From NCBI GenBank assembly GCA_963924555.1, contig OZ004597.1, forward strand, positions 4,048,404 through 4,112,403: DNA of 64,000 bases, given 5' to 3'. Shown in pieces: positions 53,079-62,055 of the stretch. Position 1 is the first letter of the stretch, and the number at the start of each line of letters is the position of its first letter. The position numbers were made by a program, and so were the translations under genes. The notes beneath the pieces are model-generated. The model was not told the DNA's origin, did not search any database, and worked only from the letters and a program-made list of their open reading frames with translations. Source of the DNA: Crambe crambe. Its lineage: Eukaryota > Porifera > Demospongiae > Poecilosclerida > Crambeidae.

Positions 53079-53425
53079 CTACTCAAAGACAAGTCCTAAC
53101 TCAGATTTGATCAAATCAATTGATGATGGTGATGGTACTTGTCTGCAAGCTTGTCTACAGCTGGAGCGAGCTCCCCTTATGCACTGGATGGCTGAACGTA
53201 ATAGTGAAAAGGTTAGACGACAGCGGAGCCAGGACATAGTAGAGCTGTATGATTGATCCCATTTGGTTGCGAAATGTGATGCCAATCTTTTGAGTTGCTT
53301 CATTGGCCATTCTACCCTAGCTGCAAAGACTAAAGGGGTGAAAGAGGCTTCCTGACCCTTTGCTCATAGGCCTTCTGTTTGATGCGTTCATGTTTCTTGT
53401 AGGTAGCAGATAGCTGGCTTTGTCT
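53079..53425 (-). pseudogene. Retroelement polyprotein fragment (C-terminal region), frameshifted
   Basis: The minus frame 53303-53079 encodes YSSTMSWLRCRLTFSLLRSA and IQCIRGARSS. Upstream in other frames lie HERIKQKAYEQRV and SLFHPFSLC-type sequence with an indel near 53345. I recognise the WLRxRLxFxLLRxAxxCxRGxR pattern from the ends of reverse-transcriptase-element polyproteins abundant in sponges, cnidarians and fish. No catalytic motif remains. It lies in an insertion within the minisatellite, next to a T-rich run (about 52970-53010). Confidence 0.55.
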
Positions 53426-54268
53426 ATTGGAGGGGGCATGTGGGTTAAAAACACGTAGATCTAGAAAGCACCTTGCCAAAAGCCATTGGCTGCTATATCT
53501 AGGCGGGCTCCGTCTTGTGTTTGCAGTTGCATTGGTCAGCTGTTCCCCAGTGAGTATTTGTAGATCAGGTTCTACAGAGACATCATGGCATACCTCTGTA
53601 GCTGTATAGAGTCTACATATAACTGCGTACCAGAATGGCTCACTGTAATATAGAATCTTTATTAATTACTGCATGCCAGAATGGTTTGCTCTATAGTCTA
53701 TATTAATAACTGCATGCCAGAATGGCTCACTATATATCACTATAGAGTCTATAACTGCGTGCCAGAAAGGCTCGCTATATAGAGTTTATAATAATAACTG
53801 CTTGCCAGAATGGCTCACTATATAATCTCTATATAAATAAGTGCGTGCCAGAATGTCTCACTATAATTAATATGTGCCAGAATGTCTCACTAAAGTCTAC
53901 AATAATTAATAACTGTGCATGGCATACTAGCTGTAGCTATAACTGTGCAATATAGCTCATTTGTATAGATAAAGTCTATAATAACTGCATAATGCCAGAA
54001 TGGCTGACAAGCTACTGCAATAATAACTAAGCAGTAAATTCATGCCGGAATGGCTCACTAGCTAACTGTAGCTTGCCAGAATAGCTCACAAGCTAATAGT
54101 CTACAATAGCTAAATGCGTGCGCATGTTTATATTTAGGTGTGCGTTTTTTAGAAGTACGGATTTCCGCTGTCCTTGGGTTAATCAGCCATTCTGTCACTG
54201 AGCCATTTCAGCACGCTACAACTTATCTCATTTCTTAAAACGTCATCTTGTGCTGTAAATCATATAGC

Positions 54269-54277
54269 TAATAATAA

Positions 54278-54318
<41 letters not shown>
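54269..54318. repeat. (TAA)n microsatellite
   Basis: About 16 units of ATA/TAA with one AAAA interruption. Confidence 0.9.
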
Positions 54319-54320
<2 letters not shown>

Positions 54321-54538
54321 AGCTAATAATAAAATCTCCTGCGGTATAATAAAATCTCCCAGGATATTACTTATCTAGCTCTATGCAGTATTAGGTAGTT
54401 ATATATATATAGCTAGTAATGTTGCTCACTTGAGCTATGTTATAGCAGTATATATAAAGAACTATAATTTTTTACTTTCTATAGTATAACTAAGAGACGT
54501 AGCATCTAGGGATGACGCCTGACTACTGGCTTTTGCGA

Positions 54539-55263
54539 GTACGTAAACCGGGATTGGAAACAAACTGCCCGGCCACTCCTTATTGCGCATGCCCGCATCA
54601 ATTAATACAATAAGAAAAAAGACAATAATTATCAAATGGGTATTAAGTGTGCAGCTGTTGATCCTGGTGATTTCTTTCAGGTTCTTCTTCACCTCTGCAC
54701 CTTCTTGTACTCTTCCTGAATTATGAGTGAAAATATTGAAGCCTCACTCTCAGTTGATCATCCCTGAGGAATATAATATTAAAAATGTACTCTCGGCAAG
54801 GGAATGCATACATTTGAAAAAAATAGGTGGAGGGCATGAATGTATAACTACTTGTTATGAATATGAATTGGGGTCACTAGAAAACTACTTCACTTTTTCA
54901 AAAAACGTACGCAAAGACACACCGAGCAAATGTGAACTATTGGCTGAAACTCTTGAATACATACAAAGTTCACTACATTTTAGGTATGAGGGCATGAAGT
55001 AGAGTGTACACTAAACTCTGAAACTGTAAGGTTGCAAATCTATTCTTTGGGATACAGGTATACAAAGCCAAAACAGGCTGGTATGGGTGTCCTAGCAACA
55101 AAAAATTTGCTTTTTGCACGAGTAAGGTGGTGAAGTTACTAGCTATGCCATGGACTTACTTCTGAACTTCGAGAGGTCGATTCCTCCTCTACGTTAGGCT
55201 TTTTCAGCTCTTCCACGCAGATTGTATTATTGCTATGGGGCGTTTCCAATCCCGGTTACGTAC
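54539..55263. mobile_element. 725-bp TIR element, GGATTGGAAAC family, third type
   Basis: The left end is GTACGTAAACCGGGATTGGA then AAC; the right end is GTTTCCAATCCCGGTTACGT then AC. The GGATTGGAAAC core is shared with the 40.8, 41.9 and 49.3-kb elements, but the outer bases differ. It contains the plus-strand ORF at 54727-55002. Confidence 0.75.
54727..55002 (+). CDS. Hypothetical 91-residue ORF inside the 54.5-kb element
   Basis: The sequence looks protein-like (ECIHLKKIGGGHECITTCYE, YFTFSKNVRKDTPSKCELLA, TLEYIQSSLHFR). A GTATGA donor follows HFR at about 54984, so it could be a first exon. Cys and His in GGHECITTC might bind metal. No family recognised. It may be the first part of the element's own protein or a captured host exon. 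Confidence 0.35.
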   Translation: MKILKPHSQLIIPEEYNIKNVLSARECIHLKKIGGGHECITTCYEYELGSLENYFTFSKNVRKDTPSKCELLAETLEYIQSSLHFRYEGMK

Positions 55264-55401
55264 ACAGCGAAAATCTACAACTTGTAACAGGTCTGGACTG
55301 CCCCACATACCAGCTAGCTGCATAGATCAAAAATTAGTACTTCCGGTGCCTAGGGATTACGGATTTTTGTTCTGTTACATACCTATTACAGAATGCTTAC
55401 A

Positions 55402-57627
55402 CAGTCTAATCGCCAGTGCACGTAATTAATTACCACGTAGTAGCGATGACGTCATAAATTGTAGTCGAAAAACAGAAACTGTGCGGGTGTTTTGTATGGA
55501 CTGTAACTGCCTCTTAGAAGCCGAAGAAGCAACATGGAGAGCACTTTCGGCTAAAGATGAAACCTAGGTAAGTATTACTGCACAGTAAACATTGTTGCAA
55601 GCTATAAACAGGCAGAAAATTCAGCTATATGTTGCCTCTGTTGCTTGGCTAGTTTCATCACGTCATAGTGTTTCTTGCTAGAATTTTCGTTTCTAGCAGT
55701 GGACACTTCAGATTCTAGCTGGATCCTGTGCTGTAATGCTTGTATAATATACAGTAGCAATTTTGTGGATGTAAGTATTGTAAAATGCAAATGTCACACC
55801 CATTCATCCTGTCTTTCATTTAGTTCATGTTCTTCATCACTCTCTATAATATCTCCTATTAATTCTTCATTCTGTTTCTGAAGTCCATCAATGTTTACAG
55901 CTCCATTACTGCTTCAGGATGATTGAGACTGTTATCATGGTAGTTATTTGAACAGTTGACACGCTTGCATCCTGGTCCACATTTGTATGCTTGTCAAATT
56001 TTAGCCACACCCATTGAAAACAAAATCCAACCTCTCCTGAACTCTTGCCATGTTTTCAGGAACGTCTAAGACACTTTGGACTTTTCCATCCAACCATTTC
56101 CAGCTATATAGGTAAATGTATGTGTGTCAGTGAGCTAGAAATCGAATCTTAATTACATTTCTCAAACAGCTAACTTACCTGGAAGATCAATGTCGTTGGA
56201 AGTTGCATGATGCCACATCTCTAATACCACAGGGAGCAATTCCAGTGGAGCTTCAGAGCTTCGGTAGAGGGCATGGTCATGTCTGCTCACTCCCACACTG
56301 TTCTCCTGATGATAGTGCAAGTCATGGAGAGACTTTGATTTCATTGAATAGGGTGACTGGTGAAGATTGCTGAAATCATGATGAATGTACTCTAAAATAT
56401 CCACAGCCAACAAGTCGGAGGGAAGATCTGCTGTCACTTGTCCTAGTGAACCACACAGTGTTTCATTGTTGATGAAGGATAGAATGTAGAGAGAAAACTG
56501 GTATTTCCGATCCCATGAAAAAGGAGTACAGACATAAAGTGTGGTAGTAGCTCTTCTGTGATAGAGTTCAAAGAGAGATAAGGCCATTCTGATTCAGGAA
56601 CCTATAGCATCTTTAGTGTAACTCTTGCTCAATTGGATGAAATCTTACTCCCAGGAAACATAATCGTATCAAACATATGTGATACACATCTGTACCTATC
56701 AAGAGAGAATATCAACTTTATCTGGGGAAGATTGGTGGTGCTGTATGTCTTTTTTTTTTTTTTTATAGTTCTGAATACAACAAATTGTTTCTGTTTGTAG
56801 CTACCTGCTTGGTTGGGCAGCCATCAAGGATGGAAATTTTAAATGTTAGCTAAGGGTTTTCCTTTTGATTTGCTTCATGGAAGCCTGGCAGAGGTATCCG
56901 TGTCTTAAAGTGTCCCATGATGATTAATAGTCAATATTTTTAAAGTGTGTATCTGAATGATCACTGCATGCTTACAGAGTAACATGGTCCATGGGCAAGG
57001 GTTATCATTGCTATAGTGTGTGTGTAGCTATAGTAAAAGATTTGGATGGACTGCTGCTAGCTAATAGCTAATACTAACACACCATTCTTATTCAGTAGGC
57101 CATTACTAATTGTTGTATATTCAATGAACAGTATAGCTTCAAGCTATGAGTAGCATTCAAAGGCTTTATAAAGCAAAGGCTGTATTACAGACATGCACTA
57201 ATGACAGTTATTTTTATTACGCATAACATGCCACTTATGATAGGAGGAGCTCTACATACCTTCGAAGTAGTGGCAGGAAGTGTGAAATACAAATGTCACA
57301 GCCCACAACACGATTGATTATCACAACATCAAAGACAACAAAAATGTAGCAGCTGCTTCGCGCGTGCAGCTGCATTTGTTATTAAAATTATAGTGGAGTT
57401 AGTACCGTGCAAGGTGCAGCTACTAGGGAGCTTTATGCCTTCAGTATACTAGTAAAGGGAAAATCTCGGCACTACAACTAAAGGAAGTGAATTTGACCAC
57501 AAATACTCTCTCCGGATACTTCCGTAAACTGGTGAGTGATAAAAGTGCGTGTCTGTGCAATTAAAGTTGTATTACCCCTAGCCGGCCCTAGGCCCTATGG
57601 GCCTCGCCAACGCTGGCGATTAGACTG
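55402..57627. mobile_element. 2.2-kb CAGTCTAATCGCC element, 4-bp target-site duplication (TACA)
   Basis: The ends are CAGTCTAATCGCCAGTG on the left and CGCTGGCGATTAGACTG on the right, flanked by TACA at 55398-55401 and 57628-57631. Same end type as 45072-46094 (one substitution). It is the longest member in the window and holds several minus-strand exon-like frames. No DDE transposase motif was recognised. Confidence 0.8.
55607..56587 (-). CDS. Unrecognised spliced minus-strand gene inside the TACA-flanked element
   Basis: The main frame (56587 down to a GTAAGT donor at about 56178) starts MALSLFELYHRR and includes TPFSWDRKYQFSLYILSFIN, LLAVDILEYIHHDFSNLH and ELLPVVLEMWHHATSNDIDL. Possible downstream pieces are 56113-56060 (DVPENMARVQERLDFVFNG in one frame), about 55905-55790 (GLQKQNEELIGDIIESDEEH, then a stop) and about 55745-55607 (coiled-coil-like QALQHRIQLESEVSTARNE). 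Phases across these pieces were not closed. It looks coding, but I do not recognise the family. It is either the element's own protein or a captured host gene fragment. Confidence 0.35.
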
Positions 57628-57631
57628 TACA

Positions 57632-58194
57632 AGTTGTAGATCTTTCGCTGACCATGGCGGCCCCAGGCTATTCTTATTATGATGAGTAGGGTAGGTGTGG
57701 GTATCTTGAGTCAGCTAGGTATTGTTTCTCTTTTCTTGGAAATGGACTATTTTAGAATGCTGAAAATTGCTCCAGATATAAAATAGGTTATGTAGAACTA
57801 ATGTGAGGAGAAAGTAATAAAAATATTGCATCTTGTAGATAGGAGTTATGATCTTACATGACACACTCGGGAAGGTATTATGAGTAAAAGGTATGAATTA
57901 TGAATCACTGGCTTGATTTTTATCTCTGAATAAGGCATTTTCTGGATGATTTTATTTGATCAAAAGACCAAAAAATTATTGTTTTCATATCTAAAGTATC
58001 AACTCTTGTAGATTCTTATAAAGTGGTGAACCCATAATAGGGACTGACTCATAATACACACACCTACCCTACTAGTGCCAGAGTAACTCCTACTCCAGAT
58101 AGCTAGCTAAAGACAGCTGTTGATGTCAGGCGCCAAAGTAACCAAGACAATTTACAATTTGGGACAATTTGGCCTATACAATCTAAGAAAGAGG
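57632..58194. other. No recognised gene
   Basis: Just outside the TACA-flanked element. A short frame, ATGGCGGCCCCAGGC (about 57652), runs 11 codons to a stop that overlaps a GTAGGG donor-like site. It might be a first exon but nothing downstream supports it. Confidence 0.3.
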
Positions 58195-58725
58195 GTGAAA
58201 GGTAAGCAGCAGTAATTATGATTATAAGTGAAAAGGCTCAATGACTTATAGCTGTAGTAGTTTATCACATTAGTTTAGTCTATTTACTGTTGCTATGGAA
58301 GAAAAACGTGGAAACCGGCGACTGAAAATATTTGTGGCACTCTCAGTACTAAAATAGAAGTCTAGCTGCTTACTTTTGGTACTGGTTGACCATATGTACT
58401 CAAGTAGTTTTAAATTTGTGCAGGGCTGGAGATGGCATGCCATTTGCCATTGATGGTGTAAGAAGCCATTTTCACTGTTTTTGGTCTGAAAATTAAACTG
58501 TGAGGAGATGAGATATCTGCTTGTATCAGGGGCAGGAAAGGATACACTTGGGCAGCTTTACTCTTCGTCTTGATCCCCAAAAACAAGTATCACGACAAAT
58601 CTCTCGAATTGGATGTTCAGCAGTGCCCTACCAGTACTTGTTATCATTATAGCATGAAAGAAAATAATATGTGTAAAGTGACAGTATTAGTTGCTACATT
58701 ATAGTGCCCTTCTTTACTATAGCTT
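58195..58725 (-). mobile_element. Inverted fragment of the 1.1-kb GGATTGGAAAC element
   Basis: AATTATGATTATAAGTGAAA, CTATTTACTGTTGCTATGGA, GGAGATGGCATGCCATTTGC and GGGGCAGGAAAGGATACAC are reverse complements of 41240-41830 and 49690-50280, with ~85-90% similarity by eye. Neither TIR end was found, so it is a truncated, older copy. Confidence 0.65.
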
Positions 58726-59420
58726 TTCATTATTATTACCAGACTTCCCTAATCCACTCCTTGCAATCTCGGGTTGAACATAATTTTTATCATGTACTTT
58801 CTCACGAGACATTGGAAACTAACCTGTCTATGAATTATTTTAATTTTAGAGTAATTCAATGAGCAAACAAGATTGTATGCAGCATACTAAAATCGAGAAT
58901 AGTTTAAGAAATGAAGAAAAAACAAAACAAAAAAACAACAAACAACTAATCATTTATAGAGATTGGTTCTGTATTGATATCATCACTAGAAAAATATCTT
59001 TCTATGATACGTCCAGCAAGATGATATATTCTGTCACTGCTATGCATTTGTAGATATTCTATTTTATCCAAACCTACAATAAATAGTAAAAGAATTAATT
59101 TTGTAGGAGGGGAGAGGGTAGGGATTTATCAACTGATGCTAGCATATAAGTAGACTAATCGAATTCAGGATGTGAGAAAGGGGGTCGCACACATTAGCTT
59201 AGCATTCGATAAATTGTTGGGCCACGCCCATTTTCGACCACACCCACTTCTGAGACAGACTGGTGTGACATGGTAAGACTTAGGCAGCTAAATTTTAATA
59301 GATATAGCCAGATGAGATAAAGAGGATGAATTAGCCTGCTTACACCTGAGCATGCTCAGTAGGTGAATTGATGAGGTCACAGTAGATATCCAGACAGATT
59401 TTGGATCTATCCCTACTCAA
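58726..59420. other. No recognised gene
   Basis: The 64-residue frame at 58859-59053 is Lys/Asn/Gln-rich and unsupported. Otherwise AT-rich sequence. Confidence 0.3.
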
Positions 59421-59425
59421 TCTTT

Positions 59426-59451
59426 TGTGTGTGTGTGTGTGTGTGTGTGTG
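59426..59451. repeat. (TG)n microsatellite
   Basis: About 13 units of TG. The ORF that starts with a Cys-Val run here is an artefact of the repeat. Confidence 0.9.
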
Positions 59452-59864
59452 ATCACCTCATTCGTACTCCATTACACACTGATTACGGTGGCTTGTTTCT
59501 TAGGTTTGTAGGCCCAGTATGTATAATTAGTACACTAACATGTACTAATCACATGATGCTCGAAGGAACAGACCTCACATATAGCACGGTTTTGATTAAT
59601 CTTAGCAAGTCAAATAGACCTGGCACTAAGTCAGCACCATGAGCATGGACTGAGTTGATTCTGGTCTATCGAAGTGGTGGATAAATTGCCTACATCATTT
59701 ATGCTTGTGTAGTATCTTGCTTTCACCTAGGTAAATGCAGAACAGAAGCAGAATGCTCGAGAGAGCAGGAAAGTATTTCTGCTTCGAGGAGGCTGATCTC
59801 ATGGAAAACCTTCTTTGTTCATGACATAATATAAGATCTCTGATACCAATAAATGCTGTTACCA

Positions 59865-60770
59865 GACAGAACACCTTCAGTGAGCTAGGACTCAAGTATG
59901 AAGAGCAGAAGATAAAGTAGCAGTTTTCATCTAGTCCTTCATCATCATCATCTTATGCCTTATTTCATATTCAAATGCAATACCACACTATTCAAAATTG
60001 ACTGCTATAATCTTTTACCTTTAGCTCAACATGTTAAAAAATAGCATGTTATTAAATTTTCCTTTCAAGTGGCAGATATTTTTACAGTGCACTGAAATAT
60101 GCCCTGTCAAACACACATGATTCTAAAATTTATTCTGAATAAAAAGTACAGATGGCTGCATCTGTATCATTTCTGTTTTTGAACCCACTAGTCTTGCCTC
60201 CAGAATGCACCACCATCTTGGCTCTGAAGATCAAGAGAAAATGGTCAATCTAGTTCACTCCCACGACTGGCCAAGATGAGGGAGTGAAGTAGGAATAGTA
60301 TTTGGTTGATTACGCAGTTTACCGGAAGTTTCATCATAATATTGTATGAGCCAAAATGAATCTGAATTGGAAGGGCAAATGCTAACGGAGATCGTATATA
60401 TAGTAAGATTGCCACTGACCATGTAAAAAAAGGTCTTGTACAATTTCTAAGGCCAATACTGGTGTTATGCATGTACTTTATATAATTGATTAGCGTTGTA
60501 TCTAGTTCATAACAAGACCAGTGCCTAGACATTTCTGAAATATGGCGTTAGAAGACGATGATGAAGGACCAGATAAAAACAGCGATTTTAGAAGTTGCTG
60601 TAAAATGACACTGCTTTGTCTTCTGCTGAGTCTTAGCACACTGAAGGTGTTCTGCCTTCAAGTTAGGAGCTGCTGACAGTAGGAGAGAAGTATGAAAGAA
60701 TAATAGTCCAATAGGGCAATCTGTGCCATCCCTATCTAGAGAGTACTATTGTACTCTGATAAGTTCTATG
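59865..60770. repeat. ~0.9-kb imperfect inverted repeat, family of 5820-6700
   Basis: The left arm holds GACAGAACACCTTCAGTG, CAAGTATGAAGAGCAGA and CATCATCATCATCTTATG. The right arm holds GATGATGAAGGACCAGATAA, AGACTTGTC-type blocks, GAAGGTGTTCTG and GTGCCATCCCTATCTAGAGA. The right end is the hairpin-plus-GTAGGGATG motif inverted (TAGAGAGTACTATTGTACTC). Confidence 0.55.
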
Positions 60771-60814
60771 CACCATATTTTCATCTGTAAAAGGTGGTGA
60801 ACAAGTAAAACATT

Positions 60815-61070
60815 TATTCTAAATAAAACAGGTAAGCGGAGAGGGTTGTGAGTAAACAAGAGAATCTCCTAATTTTAATAACCACACCCATATTACCCAA
60901 ATACTCTTCCTACTTCACTCTCAACGAGAACACTGATGGGGAATGAAGTAGGGATAGAGTAGTTGGGTAATATGGGTGTGGTCATTGGAATTAGAAGGGC
61001 TCTCCTGTTTCATGAACTTTACACACCGCCATCCTACTTGCCTGTTTTATTTAGTATAAAAAGCAAGTAC
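60815..61070. mobile_element. Foldback MITE, diverged relative of the 33-kb MITE
   Basis: The left arm has TATTCTAAATAAAACAGG, CCACACCCATATTACCCAA and CCTACTTCACTC. The right arm has GAATGAAGTAGGGATAG, TTGGGTAATATGGGTGTGG and CTTGCCTGTTTTATTTAG. Loop ~60910-60945. Shares the ATTCTAAATAAA ends and the ATATTACC core with 33035-33325. Confidence 0.65.
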
Positions 61071-61079
61071 GATTATACT

Positions 61080-62050
61080 TCACAGTAATCTAAGGGCAGA
61101 AGTAACCCTCGAAATTAAATACCAAGTGCATTACAAGGTGTTTATATAGAGATGGATGATTTCCAAAAAGGGGGAGGTGGAGATATAGGAGACCAAATAT
61201 AAATGGGTTGAAAGAAGTGAAAACAGGACAGTTGGCTGGCTGACTGAATTAACTGTTAGCTATACCTGGCCGGTCTTCAACCTTTAGCTGAGGTTTCTGC
61301 TGGATAGCTGGCTTTTGTAGGTGTAACATTACAGGAGCATTCATTCATGACTTACTGTGCAGACGTACACGAGACACACTCCCCATTCTTATACACAGTC
61401 AGGGTTTCATACAGGATTTTTTCTTTGGGAGGGGAAAGTGGATTTGTGATGATCATGTGACTGCTAGGCCACGGTGAGAGGGAGGGAGGGGTGTGTGCCC
61501 CATCCTGTGCGGAGTGCGAAGGAAAGTTTTATTGTTTTAGGAGGACTCATTGTTGGCTAATTCTTTAAGAAGTATCAGCAATATTGTGTATTGAGATAAA
61601 AAAAGAACAACTAGATTATGTCCTCGACTATCAGATGATAATATGCCACGATTGATGTGAATCATTATTGAAGGTCCAGAACTAACTTTTGATGAAATAT
61701 TAGGTGTATTTAAGCAACAGAACCATAGAATTGTACTTTAATTATTATTTTTTTCCTCTGGCTTTTTGCTTGTGTGTATGACTACAATTTCTTTGAGGGG
61801 GGAAATTTTTTTCTTGGGGTGGGTTTCCCACCTATGAAACCCTGTCAGTGGTGGTATGGGGAGTGGCACCAATCCTTCTCTGTCCCATAAAGAATAGTCT
61901 AGCCATGTGACCTCCCTTACAACATGGTACATTAAGTCATCACAATTCGATGGCTTTGTACAAAGACCCTAAATATGAATCCCCCAGAAATAGCCTAGCT
62001 ATAGTTTCTAATCAGTGTGTGCATTTTTTTTTTTTTGTATCTCCTACTTA
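61080..62050. other. No recognised gene; importin-alpha C-terminal exon not found
   Basis: The importin-alpha gene must continue here or further left on the minus strand for its last Arm repeats and acidic tail. I found no matching exon. The 64-residue minus frame (61738-61932) is unsupported; T-rich runs occur at 61742 and 62023. Confidence 0.35.
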
Positions 62051-62055
62051 CATAC

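Larger units (their letters stand above)
51920..54130. repeat. Minisatellite, ~40-bp unit, about 20 degenerate copies, with two insertions
   Basis: The unit is close to AACTGCGTGCCAGAATGGCT, CGCTGTATAGAGTCTATAAT. Copies occur from 51925 to 52045, 52690 to 52960 and 53600 to 54110, becoming more diverged rightward (NTCTCAC variants near 53860). The array is split by a TA-flanked element (52057-52686) and by an insertion (about 52965-53605) carrying a retroelement fragment. No coding sign. Confidence 0.8.

Noticed and set aside
51920..54130. CRISPR array
   Set aside because: Units are ~40 bp, degenerate and contiguous without unique spacers, and the genome is eukaryotic. It is a minisatellite.
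57652..57688. First exon of a gene starting ATGGCGGCCCCAGGC
   Set aside because: Only 11 codons before a stop/donor, and no in-phase downstream exon was seen.
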